From Streptomyces sp. IMTB 2501 (GTDB taxonomy: Bacteria > Actinomycetota > Actinomycetes > Streptomycetales > Streptomycetaceae), in the NCBI RefSeq assembly GCF_001953885.1, contig NZ_MQUS01000042.1, positions 1-58,566 on the forward strand: a stretch of 58,566 nt of DNA. Direction: 5' to 3'. Under the pieces are notes generated by a model. That model made no database searches. It was not told the origin of the DNA and saw only the letters and a list, made by a program, of their open reading frames with translations. Positions 32,819-40,520 of the stretch are shown here, in pieces. Positions within the stretch are counted from its first letter, which is position 1. Each line of letters opens with the position of its first letter. Both the position numbers and the translations under genes were made by a program.

Positions 32819-33319
32819 TCAGGACTTCCGGGCATGGGGCTGGTCGGGCCGTTCACCGGCAGGGTCCTCCGCTCCCACCTGGTCCAGGTTTTCCACGCGA
32901 CGGGCTTCGTTGACGATGGTGAGGAGGGCATCCAGGCTTGCGGCGGACAGACCTTCGGCGCGGAGCGCGAGGCTGCGCACCTTGGTGTCGCGCAGGGCGA
33001 CGGCGAGCGCCAGCTGCGCGTTCACCCGGCGCGAGACCTCGTCGTTCATGAAGTACTCCAGCGGGACACCGAAGAACTCGGCCAGAACCGCGAGCTGTTC
33101 CAGCGTCACATTGCGCTTGCGGCCGGTCACGAGTTCCCACAGATAGGTCGCGGAGATCGTGCCTCCCGTCGTCTCCCGGACCATCTGGGCGAGCCGGGCA
33201 TAGCCGGGGCGCTTGCGCTCGTCGGGATACAGAACAGTGATCAGGCCGTTGAGCCGTTCGGCGAGGTCGTGCAGCAGTGGCCGACTCGACTCATGCGCAT
33301 CTGACCCGTCACTGACCAT
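32819..33319 (-). CDS. XRE/EspR-like helix-turn-helix regulator
   Basis: A 166-residue DNA-binding protein. Residues about 15-85 are an XRE helix-turn-helix (RLAQMVRETTGGTISATYLWELVTGRKRNVTLEQLAVLAEFFGVPLEYF). The C-terminal helical part (ALRDTKVRSLALRAEGLSAASLDALLTIVNEARRVENLD) resembles the dimerisation region of mycobacterial EspR, a nucleoid-associated regulator of secretion genes. AGGAAAGG precedes ATG 33319. It heads an operon with an ImmA-like protease and a MAB_1171c membrane protein. Confidence 0.86.
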   Translation of the reverse strand: MVSDGSDAHESSRPLLHDLAERLNGLITVLYPDERKRPGYARLAQMVRETTGGTISATYLWELVTGRKRNVTLEQLAVLAEFFGVPLEYFMNDEVSRRVNAQLALAVALRDTKVRSLALRAEGLSAASLDALLTIVNEARRVENLDQVGAEDPAGERPDQPHARKS

Positions 33320-33745
33320 GAGCCGCCTTTCCTGTGTACGAAGCCGTGCTGGTGCGGTGGCCTCGCGCCGAGTGCCGCCGCATCCGCTGCAGCGGACGGA
33401 ACCGCCTGCACTCAGTGTGGACCGTCCACCGCCATGTAGTGAGCGCAATCGAGCCAACATCATGGCGGTTGACATCGGCCACATCTCGTTCGCGCCGTAT
33501 GTGGTCCGCGTCGGCACCGGCGTCGGGCAACGGTGGTGACCTGGGAAGAAGCGTGCGCGAAAGCGGGTTCGGACCGCTGCGGGAGCCGCCGCGCCGGAAT
33601 GGCCGGAGTGGAATTATCCGCTGTGGCGGACACGTTGACGCTTCACCATCCGCTGTTTAGCGTCCTCGTCAGTGACCTTGGGCTTCCCCGCGTTCCAGCG
33701 CTGTGACGCGGGTGAGGCACGGGCGCAACAGAACGGGGGCGTGAA
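33320..33745. other. 426-bp divergent intergenic region
   Basis: Lies between the EspR-like operon and the LysR-type gene. Codon use does not support a gene, though a short frame crosses it. An inverted pair of 9-mers, ACCGCCATG at 33428 and CATGGCGGT at 33461, is the only clear signal. Confidence 0.55.
33428..33469. promoter_or_regulatory. inverted ACCGCCATG/CATGGCGGT pair upstream of the EspR-like gene
   Basis: ACCGCCATG (33428-33436) and its reverse complement (33461-33469) are separated by 24 bases of less GC-rich sequence, about 110 bases upstream of the regulator start. The spacing suits a dimer or tetramer, or looping; autoregulation is inferred only. Confidence 0.4.
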
Positions 33746-34663
33746 GTGACGGGCAAGCGAGTTGTCTCAAGCATTGAAATCAGGCACCTGAAGGCATTCT
33801 TGGCCCTCGTCGAGCACGGCAGCTTCCGGCGTGCCTCGGCGGCGTTGTGGATATCGCAACCCGCGCTCAGCAGGACGGTCGCACAACTCGAACATCTCCT
33901 GGGTGAGAAACTGATCGTGCGCGGCAATCTCGGTGTCCAGCTCTCGGCGGCCGGTTCCCGGTTCCTCCCCCATGCCAACCGGACGGTCGCGGCCGTCGAG
34001 GACGCGGTCGGAGCCCTGTCCTCGTTACCCGCACTCCGGGTCGGGTTCACCTGGAACGCGCTCGGCGCACACACCGGCCCGTTGATCAACGAGTTCGAGA
34101 AGAAATTCCCGGACTCGGAGGTGGAGTTGCTCAGGATCGACGAGCTTCCGTATGCGGGAATCGAGGACGGGCGCAGCCATCTGGCGATACTCAGGTCCGT
34201 CCCGCTGGATTCCGGCATCGCCTACAGCGTCCTGTTCGAAGAGCCGAGACTGGCTGTTCTGCCGCGCGAGCATCCCCTGGCCGGTGAGCCGTCTGTGACG
34301 TTGGCCGGGATCCGGAGCGATCCGCTCGTGGTGAACACCGTGTCCGGTACGACATCGGCGGACCTGTGGGGCAGGGAGCTGGACGCGGAGCGTGCCCTCG
34401 TCGGGGTCCGCAATCTGGAGGAGTGGCTGCACGCCGTCGCCGCCGGGCGGGGCATCGGGATCACCCCGGCCTCCACCGCGGTTCTGCACCCCCATCCGCT
34501 GGTCGCCTATCGTCCGCTGCGCGGAGTTCCGCCGGTTCCGGTGCTCCTGGCCTGGCCCATGGACCGGCCGCATCCGTTGGTGGCGGATTTCGTGGAGTTG
34601 GCTCGACAACACTGCCACGACGGGAGTTTCGCGCCGGACCTCGCCACGGTGGCCCGCTCATGA
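33746..34663 (+). CDS. LysR family transcriptional regulator with a TTA codon
   Basis: A 305-residue LysR-type regulator. The N-terminal winged helix is IRHLKAFLALVEHGSFRRASAALWISQPALSRTVAQLEHLLG (residues about 11-55) and the substrate-binding domain starts near residue 95 (ALRVGFTWNALG). Codon 94 is TTA (34025-34027), so production should be bldA-dependent. GTG 33746 is the start. Its last 6 bases overlap the end of the convergent FMN-protein gene. The divergent and adjacent genes give no obvious target. Confidence 0.88.
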   Translation: MTGKRVVSSIEIRHLKAFLALVEHGSFRRASAALWISQPALSRTVAQLEHLLGEKLIVRGNLGVQLSAAGSRFLPHANRTVAAVEDAVGALSSLPALRVGFTWNALGAHTGPLINEFEKKFPDSEVELLRIDELPYAGIEDGRSHLAILRSVPLDSGIAYSVLFEEPRLAVLPREHPLAGEPSVTLAGIRSDPLVVNTVSGTTSADLWGRELDAERALVGVRNLEEWLHAVAAGRGIGITPASTAVLHPHPLVAYRPLRGVPPVPVLLAWPMDRPHPLVADFVELARQHCHDGSFAPDLATVARS

Positions 34664-35578
34664 CAGCGGATCAGGCAGCGGCTTCTCCCACCGGGGCCGG
34701 GACAGGCCCTGGCTCGCCTCGACGACCTCTTCCACCGCGATGTGGACGACGCGTTCACTCCCTCGGTCCCTGTCCACCGCCGGTGGCGTCAGATCGATGG
34801 TCGCGCGTCCGGTGATCTGCAGCGTCCGCCCGTTCCGCAGGTCGGGCACGACGAGCCCGACTCGTGGATGCGCGTACAGGTTTCCCAGCGTGTTGAACAT
34901 GGCGTTGCCCGAGTAGTCGGGCAGGGCCAGGCAGTGCGGGGAGAGCACCCTGAGGAACCCCGCCGGGCCACCTCGATGGGACGCGTCGTGCCCTTGCACG
35001 GGATGGCTGCTGGCCACGAAGAGCGTCTCGGCGGAGCCGATCAACCGGATGTGGTGCGGGGCGAGTTCCGGGTACGACCGCCGGATCCTCCCGGCGAGAA
35101 GGTCCGGCTCGACCAGCCACGGCCGGATGTGCCGCGGGCAGTTCGCATAGGCCCGGTCCACGGCGAGACCGATCCCGGACGGTTCCCAGGACAGCACCGT
35201 CCCGTTGACGCGGTACCGGCGTCGGCGGGCGAAGTCCAGCGCGATCAGTCCGATCCGGTCCCCGGGGGCGTGGGGCCCGATCGGATCGTCGCTGTCCGGC
35301 AGGGCGGTGATGTGCACCTGCCCGGCGGACGCCCGCAGCAGTCCCGGTGAGCCGAGCAGGAGCGAGGCCCAGCACCGGCCCGCCGGATCCGTGGCGGCCA
35401 GTGCGACACAGCGAGCGGTGGCGAGGAACGCCTGGGCGACCGGACCGAGGCGACTCTGGAAGCCCGCCGCCACCCGGTCGGCCTCCTCCCGGACGCCTAC
35501 CAGTTTCTGGATCGCCCGCTCGCCGGCGTGGAACCACTCGCTGTCGCCGGGCCCCTGCCGCCCGGCCGGGGTGGTCAT
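34658..35578 (-). CDS. pyridoxamine 5'-phosphate oxidase-like FMN-binding protein
   Basis: A 306-residue protein of the split-barrel PNPOx-like flavoprotein superfamily. It is longer than ordinary members and contains two barrel-like segments: ATARCVALAATDPAGRCWASLLLG (residues about 49-72), and DYSGNAMFNTLGNLYAHPRVGLVVPDLRNGRTLQITGRA (about 225-263), the latter the typical FMN/substrate side. ATG 35578 overlaps the stop of the upstream MFS gene (ATGA), so export protein and FMN protein are coupled, under the divergent TetR regulator. The role is unknown; detoxifying reduction of a compound that the MFS protein exports is plausible. Confidence 0.85.
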   Translation of the reverse strand: MTTPAGRQGPGDSEWFHAGERAIQKLVGVREEADRVAAGFQSRLGPVAQAFLATARCVALAATDPAGRCWASLLLGSPGLLRASAGQVHITALPDSDDPIGPHAPGDRIGLIALDFARRRRYRVNGTVLSWEPSGIGLAVDRAYANCPRHIRPWLVEPDLLAGRIRRSYPELAPHHIRLIGSAETLFVASSHPVQGHDASHRGGPAGFLRVLSPHCLALPDYSGNAMFNTLGNLYAHPRVGLVVPDLRNGRTLQITGRATIDLTPPAVDRDRGSERVVHIAVEEVVEASQGLSRPRWEKPLPDPLS

Positions 35579-36777
35579 CGGCTCCGCCCCGCGTCCACCG
35601 CCGCGGGCGGGGCCGCGGCGGGTACGTCCGGGGTGACGGCCGTCCGTCGCAGCCCGGCGATCACCGGAAGGCACAGCGCCGCGACCACGGTCGCGACCAG
35701 GAACGCCGCCGGATAGCCGGTCTCGCCGGCGATGGTGCCGCCGAGCGGACCGGCGACCATGAGCCCCAGGTCCCAGAAGGAGGTCATGACGCCCACCGAG
35801 GTGCCGGGGCGCAGCGCCCCGGTCCGGTGCAGGGTGACGGCGACCGTCGCCGGATACATCAGGGCGACGCCCATGCCGCTGAGCACCGTGCCGAGTGCGG
35901 CCACCGCCGTCAGGTGGGCGACCGTGATCAGGGCGAGTCCCACCGCCTCCACCACGATGGACCCCGCCGCCACCGTGAGTCCGCCGTACCGGTCGACCAG
36001 TGGGGAACCCAGAGCCCGGGTGAGGAGGAACGCGGCGGCGAAGAGGGCCAGTGCGGAGTCGGCCCCGCCGACCCGGTCGTGGTGCAGGTGCAGGACGAGG
36101 AGGGCGTTGATGGTGCCATAGCCGTAGCTGGCCAGGCCGAGGGCCAGACCGGGCTGGGAGGCACCGCGGGGCAGGATGTCCCTCAGCCCCGAAGGGAAGG
36201 GGGAGAGGTCGTCGACCGGGCGCTGCTGGGCGGGCGTGGTGAAGACGGTCAGCGTGGAGACCGCCCCGAGCACGACGACCCCCCACCACACCGTGGAGAA
36301 ACCGTGCCAGTGCTCCAGGCCCACGGCGACCAGCGGCCCGGTGGCCAGCCCGCCCCACATCGACAGCCCGAACCAGCCCGCCACCCGGCCACGGCGCCGG
36401 GGCGGGATCCCGGCCAGGACCCAGGGGAGGGCTCCGGAGAAGAGCGCGGCCTCTCCCGCGCCCATCACGAGCCGAGCCGCCACCAGCAGCCCGACGTTCG
36501 GGGCCAGCAGATGACCCGCTCCGCCGACGGCTCCCAGGAGACCACCGAGCGCGACGACGGGGCGGGCCCGCCCCGCATCCGCCAGCCGTCCGGCGAAGGG
36601 CCGCGCGCACGCGGTGGCCAGGAACGCGGCGCCGACCGCGGTCCCCGCGACGAGCGGTCCGCCGTGGAAGTGCTGGACGACATAGGGGGGAAGTGACTGG
36701 AGCGTCGCTCCGAGGGCCATGTAGCCGCAGAGTACGGCGAGCCAGAGCCGGCGCACCGGGACAGAGGTCGAATCCAT
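35575..36777 (-). CDS. MFS family exporter
   Basis: A 400-residue major facilitator protein with 12 predicted spans. The loop 2-3 motif is visible as ARPFAGRLADAGRARP (near residue 62), and the second half has GSPLVDRYGGL as its pseudo-repeat. It fits the drug-efflux-like MFS group. ATG 36777 leaves both copies of the probable TetR operator outside the gene; ATG 36804 is in frame but would place one copy inside. Overlapping ATGA links it to the FMN protein gene. Confidence 0.86.
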   Translation of the reverse strand: MDSTSVPVRRLWLAVLCGYMALGATLQSLPPYVVQHFHGGPLVAGTAVGAAFLATACARPFAGRLADAGRARPVVALGGLLGAVGGAGHLLAPNVGLLVAARLVMGAGEAALFSGALPWVLAGIPPRRRGRVAGWFGLSMWGGLATGPLVAVGLEHWHGFSTVWWGVVVLGAVSTLTVFTTPAQQRPVDDLSPFPSGLRDILPRGASQPGLALGLASYGYGTINALLVLHLHHDRVGGADSALALFAAAFLLTRALGSPLVDRYGGLTVAAGSIVVEAVGLALITVAHLTAVAALGTVLSGMGVALMYPATVAVTLHRTGALRPGTSVGVMTSFWDLGLMVAGPLGGTIAGETGYPAAFLVATVVAALCLPVIAGLRRTAVTPDVPAAAPPAAVDAGRSR

Positions 36778-36782
36778 GGATG

Positions 36783-36826
36783 AGAAGGTACCGTACAGTT
36801 TCATCCCTGCCTAGACGGTACCGTAC
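36783..36826. promoter_or_regulatory. two direct copies of a palindromic TetR-type operator
   Basis: AGAAGGTACCGTAC at 36783-36796 and AGACGGTACCGTAC at 36813-36826 differ at one base; each contains a GGTACC-centred palindrome, and the copies are exactly 30 bp apart, about three helical turns. They fill the gap between the MFS and TetR genes. TAGACT at 36841 is a likely -10 only seven bases before the TetR ATG, suggesting a leaderless transcript. Confidence 0.7.
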
Positions 36827-36852
36827 GTTCTTATCTGTCGTAGACTTGGGGC

Positions 36853-37455
36853 ATGCCAGTGAAGGCCGGAACGCCCATCGATCCCGCGGCCACCAGGGAG
36901 CGGGTGCTAGCCAGCGCGACGCGCCTCTACTACGAGCGCGGGATCCATGTCGTGGGCATGGACGAGATCGCCCAGGACGCGGGCGCGTCGAAGCTCACGA
37001 TCTACCGCTACTTCGGGTCCAAGGACGGCCTGGTGGAGGCGGTCCTGCGGGAGCGGAGTGAGCGTATCCACCAGTGGCTGCGTGCCGGTGTCTCCCAGTC
37101 CTCCGCCGGACCGACACGCGTCCTCGCCCTGTTCGACCTGCTGACGCACTGGTACGCGCAACAGGGCTATCGGGGCTGCGTCGTGGTCAACACCGCAGTT
37201 GAGACGCGCGCGCAGGAGGGGCCGGTACGGGAACTCCCGCGCCTCCACCTCGCGCGCTACCGCGAACTCCTGGAAGAACTTCTGCAGGAGGCGGGCGTGG
37301 AGCATCCGGCGGACCTCGCGCGCCACCTGCTGATCCTGATCGAGGGAGCCACCGTCGTCGCCGGCATCGAAGGCGCCGCCACGGCGGGCAACGACGCCCG
37401 CGTGATGGCCGAGACACTCCTGCGCGCTGCCCTGCCGGAAGCGGCCGAGCGGTGA
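36853..37455 (+). CDS. TetR/AcrR family repressor
   Basis: A 200-residue regulator. The N-terminal helix-turn-helix is RERVLASATRLYYERGIHVVGMDEIAQDAGASKLTIYRYFGSKDGLV (residues about 16-62), followed by an all-helical ligand domain with the CVVVNTAVE segment seen in AcrR-like members. It is divergent from the MFS/FMN-protein operon and probably represses it through the GGTACCGTAC sites, with release by the exported compound. Start ATG 36853 is probably leaderless. Confidence 0.91.
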   Translation: MPVKAGTPIDPAATRERVLASATRLYYERGIHVVGMDEIAQDAGASKLTIYRYFGSKDGLVEAVLRERSERIHQWLRAGVSQSSAGPTRVLALFDLLTHWYAQQGYRGCVVVNTAVETRAQEGPVRELPRLHLARYRELLEELLQEAGVEHPADLARHLLILIEGATVVAGIEGAATAGNDARVMAETLLRAALPEAAER

Positions 37456-37513
37456 CCGGGGCCGAAGCCATCGGTCACCGCCAGGGCCTGTCCGGCGGAT
37501 CAGGCCGCCGGGG

Positions 37514-38335
37514 TCAGCCCTCGTACTCCGCCTGGAGCAGCCAGTTCCGCGGCACGTCGGGAACGTCCCGGGGGAAGACCTGGTAGGGCCAGCGTCCCTG
37601 GCCCGCGCCCTCCTGGCCGGGCTCGTCGAGCCGGCGCACCTTCCAGCCGGACGCGGCGAAGTACGTCTCGGGGTCGTCGGTGCCGAAGAGCCACGGGATC
37701 CCGTCGGCCTTCAGGGAGTTGAGGAAGAACCGGGTGCCGACGTTGCGCAGCAGGGCCTCGCTGAGGACGTCCAGCGCGAGCCAACTGCCGGGGGCCGAGG
37801 CGGCGGAGAGGTGGTCCAGCAGTCCGCGGACCTGCTCGTCGGTGAGGAAGAAGAGCAGGGCCTCGGTGACCCAGAGGGTGGGCTTGGCGGGATCGAAACC
37901 CGCCTCACGGAGCTTCGGGGTCCAGGGCTGGGTGAGGTCGACCCCCACGATCCGCCGGTCGACCGCCGGCTTCGCGTGCCGCTCGGCCAGCCGGCCCTCC
38001 TTGACCTCGAACAGAGCCGCGTGGTCCACCTCGTAGACCACGGCGTCCTGTGGCCAGCGCAACCGGAAGGCCCGGGCGTCCATGCCCGCCGCGACGAGCA
38101 CGACCTGACGTATGCCGCCCTCCAGGACGTGGGAGGTGATGGCGTCGTCGAGGTACTTGGTCCGGATGGCCACGAACTCCGCCAGCCCGCCGCCGCCGTA
38201 CTTGTCCAGCAGGTCGAATCCGGTGTCGGAGGCGAGGGCTCGGGCGAACGGGTCGGAGAACAGCCGGTCGTCGCGCTCGGTCTCCAATGCCCTGGCCGCT
38301 GCCGTCCACTGGGACGTGTGAGAAACGGCTTCCAT
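37514..38335 (-). CDS. class I SAM-dependent methyltransferase (leucine carboxyl methyltransferase-like)
   Basis: A 273-residue methyltransferase of the LCM/TIGR00027-like family common in actinobacterial secondary metabolism. The SAM site is VVLVAAGMDARAFRLRWP (near residue 78), followed by YEVDH; the LWVTEALLFFLTDEQV region near 150 is family-typical. Family members methylate carboxyl or hydroxyl oxygens. AAGGAG precedes ATG 38335. It is the last gene of the minus-strand biosynthetic arm, 86 bases after the MaoC-fold gene, and likely caps the product, for example as a methyl ester. The product itself is unknown. Confidence 0.86.
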   Translation of the reverse strand: MEAVSHTSQWTAAARALETERDDRLFSDPFARALASDTGFDLLDKYGGGGLAEFVAIRTKYLDDAITSHVLEGGIRQVVLVAAGMDARAFRLRWPQDAVVYEVDHAALFEVKEGRLAERHAKPAVDRRIVGVDLTQPWTPKLREAGFDPAKPTLWVTEALLFFLTDEQVRGLLDHLSAASAPGSWLALDVLSEALLRNVGTRFFLNSLKADGIPWLFGTDDPETYFAASGWKVRRLDEPGQEGAGQGRWPYQVFPRDVPDVPRNWLLQAEYEG

Positions 38336-38421
38336 GCGTCACTCCTTGCTCAGAGGTGAGGTGATCACTAGACGGCCCGTTCGGTCCGTACGACCGCCGC
38401 GGCGGCGAACGCGGCAGGCGC

Positions 38422-38868
38422 TCATGCGCTCGGCCGGCGGCGGAACATGCTGTAGAGCGTCAGGCGCATGACCTGGTTGCCCTCCGCGTCGGTCAGCTCG
38501 CCCCGCTTGTGCAAGGTCGCGCAGTCCGGCCGGGTCAGCGAAGGCGTCACGCCGGCGACGGTGAGGCGGCCGGTCAGCACGTCACCGGGGCGTACCGGAC
38601 GGAGCCAGCGCAGTTCGTCCACGCCGGGCGAGCCCTCGACCGCGGCACCGTCCAGCAAGGTGTCCACGTACAGGCGCATGAACATGGCGCAGGTGTGCCA
38701 GCCGCTCGCCACCAGCCCCTGGAACAGGGAATCCTCGGCCTGTCCAGGGTCGACGTGGTAGGGCTGGGGGTCGAACCTGCGCCCGAACTCCGCGATCTCC
38801 TGCTCCGTCACCCGGTACGAGCCCAGTTCGTAGGTGCGGCCCTGTTCGTAGTCCTCGGCATAGCGCAT
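38422..38868 (-). CDS. MaoC-like hot-dog fold hydratase/dehydratase
   Basis: A 148-residue single hot-dog protein. The family active site DxxPxHxD appears as FDPQPYHVDP near residue 34-42, and FQGLVASGWHTCAMFMRL forms the following hot-dog helix. MaoC proteins add or remove water at the alpha,beta position of acyl thioesters. Here the only evident thioester carrier is the carrier protein encoded 13 bases upstream, so an acyl- or aminoacyl-carrier intermediate is the likely substrate. ATG 38868 follows GGAGAA. Confidence 0.88.
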   Translation of the reverse strand: MRYAEDYEQGRTYELGSYRVTEQEIAEFGRRFDPQPYHVDPGQAEDSLFQGLVASGWHTCAMFMRLYVDTLLDGAAVEGSPGVDELRWLRPVRPGDVLTGRLTVAGVTPSLTRPDCATLHKRGELTDAEGNQVMRLTLYSMFRRRPSA

Positions 38869-38881
38869 CGACGGCTTCTCC

Positions 38882-39124
38882 TCAGCGCGCCACGACACCG
38901 AGGAACTTCTCCTCGATGCTGGTGAGCGTGCGGAAGTCGTCCACCTGGAGGTTGTCGCGGTCGATGCTCCGGCCGCTGAGCTCCTCCAGCAGGAAGAGGA
39001 ACTCGGCGAAGGCCAGGGAGTCGATCAGCCGGTTCTCGATGAGGTCCAGATCGGCCGGGATGTCGGACCGGTCGGGGTGACGCCGCAAGATCCACTCCTT
39101 GACCTGGGTGACGGGTCGGGACAT
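38882..39124 (-). CDS. stand-alone acyl/aminoacyl carrier protein
   Basis: An 80-residue carrier protein. The phosphopantetheine attachment site is Ser36 in ENRLIDSLAFAEFLFLLEELSG, where DSL is the canonical motif. The rest is the helical bundle IDRDNLQVDDFRTLTSIEEKF. Such proteins, paired with SerRS-like ligases, carry an amino acid rather than a fatty acyl chain. ATG 39124 is preceded by AAAGGAAG. It sits between a phosphopantetheinyl transferase and a MaoC-fold gene, and the amino acid:[carrier protein] ligase is two genes upstream. Confidence 0.92.
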   Translation of the reverse strand: MSRPVTQVKEWILRRHPDRSDIPADLDLIENRLIDSLAFAEFLFLLEELSGRSIDRDNLQVDDFRTLTSIEEKFLGVVAR

Positions 39125-39211
39125 GGCATGACTTCCTTTCGAGACAGGGTTCAGCAGGTACGGGCGGTGGTTGACCCCTGGGCCTTCGGACACCCGGGCG
39201 CCCGGGGCCGG

Positions 39212-39634
39212 TCAGCGGGATGCCGTCGCCACGGCCACGGCCACGGCGAAACCGCCGTCGTGGCTGAGGCTGAGGCTGAACGCCCCCAGGCCGGCGGCTA
39301 CGGCGAGACGCTGCGCGATTCCGGTCAGTACGGGCTCGGGCCAGCCGCCAGGGGTCGTACGGACGCGGATGGACAGCCAGGGCAGGCTGGCGTGCGCGGC
39401 GTGGAATGTCTTGAAGACGGCCTCTTTCGCGGCCAGGCGGCTCGCGACCGCCGGCAGGTCGAGGCCGGACACGGTCGTACAGTCGCGCAGTTCGTCGCAG
39501 TCCAGGAGAGTGGTCAAGAAGCGCTCTCCGTTGGACCGCACGAGGGATTCCACCCGGGCGACCGGCACGATGTCGGTTCCGACCCGGACACCGATCTCCG
39601 CCGGGAGCCCCGAGTGCGGGACGGTGGAGGTCAC
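39212..39634 (-). CDS. AcpS-type phosphopantetheinyl transferase
   Basis: A 140-residue homologue of holo-[acyl-carrier-protein] synthase, which transfers phosphopantetheine from CoA to a carrier-protein serine. Signatures are RVGTDIVPVARVESL (Mg-binding Asp, near residue 19), ASRLAAKEAVFKTF (the AAKEA motif, near 66) and SLSHDGGFAVAVAV at the end. It is divergent from housekeeping AcpS and sits within the cluster, so a dedicated partner for the adjacent carrier protein is likely. GTG 39634 overlaps the ligase stop as GTGA. Confidence 0.88.
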   Translation of the reverse strand: MTSTVPHSGLPAEIGVRVGTDIVPVARVESLVRSNGERFLTTLLDCDELRDCTTVSGLDLPAVASRLAAKEAVFKTFHAAHASLPWLSIRVRTTPGGWPEPVLTGIAQRLAVAAGLGAFSLSLSHDGGFAVAVAVATASR

Positions 39635-40485
39635 TGCACCTCCGTCCGCGCGTGTTCCACCGCGGAGAAGATCCTGTCCCAGTCGCCGTCGTAGCGGTTC
39701 TCCAGGGCGGCGATCCAGCGTTCCAGCCCGAAGGCCACGCAACTGGTGAACGCCGGCTCGGACGAACCGCCCTGCTGGATCGAGCAGCGCTCGCCGAAGA
39801 AGTTCCGGTGGGTGTTCACCGAAGAGATGGCGTTCCCGCGGTAAACGAACTCGTGCTTGACCGGCGAGAGTTGCTGCAGCAGGGCGCGGGAGCCGGCACG
39901 GTCGTAGAAGGGGTCGCTCGCCACCTGCTTCTCCACCGCGACTTCGCAGGCCTCGGCGAACGCCGTGACGAGGTTTCCGAAGACCTTCAGGTGGTTCTGC
40001 GCGTGCTCTGCGGAGCCCAACGCGACGACCTCCCGCATGTGGAAGCCGAGCAGCCGGCGCAGGCCGTCGTAATGATCCTCGTTGCGGTAGCACCGGCCGA
40101 GGACGGTGACCGTCGTCTCTTCGGGCACCGGCTGGTCCTTGTAGTGCAAGTACACGCCGTAGCAGGCGGCGGAGGGCAGGGCCAGTCGTGCCGGGTTCAG
40201 GCTCGCCGGCGGAAAGACTCCGGCCGCCGCGTCGGCGTGGTGCCCGAGCTCCGGTGGCGGGGTGAGGGTGCTGGCCACGACCGCCAGGTGCGGGAAGTTC
40301 TCGTAGACGTCCAGCCGGGCCAGTTCCTCGATCGGCAGCAGTGGGGGCATGGTGAGGTGCAGCGCCCCGCGCCGCTCACCCCAGCCGCGGAAGGTCTCGT
40401 CGAGCGTGGTGAGGAGTTCCGTGGCCTCGGGACCGAGCACCGCCAGACCGTTCTGTGTGGTCGCCGCGGAATTGCGTGAACTCAT
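39631..40485 (-). CDS. SerRS-like amino acid:[carrier protein] ligase
   Basis: A 284-residue class II aminoacyl-tRNA synthetase core lacking the tRNA-binding arm of true seryl-tRNA synthetase. It matches the atypical homologues that activate small amino acids (Gly or Ala in characterised cases) and load them on a carrier protein. Motif 2 is GRCYRNED and motif 3 FGLERW. The three zinc ligands expected of this group are in place: Cys132 (RCYR), Glu152 (HMREVV) and Cys249 (TSCVAFGLERW). A carrier protein and its phosphopantetheinyl transferase are in the same operon, supporting this role. GAGGGGAA precedes ATG 40485. The amino acid used cannot be read from the sequence. Confidence 0.87.
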   Translation of the reverse strand: MSSRNSAATTQNGLAVLGPEATELLTTLDETFRGWGERRGALHLTMPPLLPIEELARLDVYENFPHLAVVASTLTPPPELGHHADAAAGVFPPASLNPARLALPSAACYGVYLHYKDQPVPEETTVTVLGRCYRNEDHYDGLRRLLGFHMREVVALGSAEHAQNHLKVFGNLVTAFAEACEVAVEKQVASDPFYDRAGSRALLQQLSPVKHEFVYRGNAISSVNTHRNFFGERCSIQQGGSSEPAFTSCVAFGLERWIAALENRYDGDWDRIFSAVEHARTEVQ

Positions 40486-40520
40486 CGTTCCCCTCAGGAG
40501 GTGTGATGGATGCTTTCCGG

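Noticed and set aside
35579..36610. Upstream extension of the FMN protein to 650 residues
   Set aside because: The added part is antisense-like, low-complexity Arg/Gly sequence lying over the MFS gene in another frame; ATG 35578 overlapping the MFS stop is the natural start.
39631..40485. True seryl-tRNA synthetase
   Set aside because: Too short, lacks the N-terminal tRNA-binding arm, and is encoded with a carrier protein.
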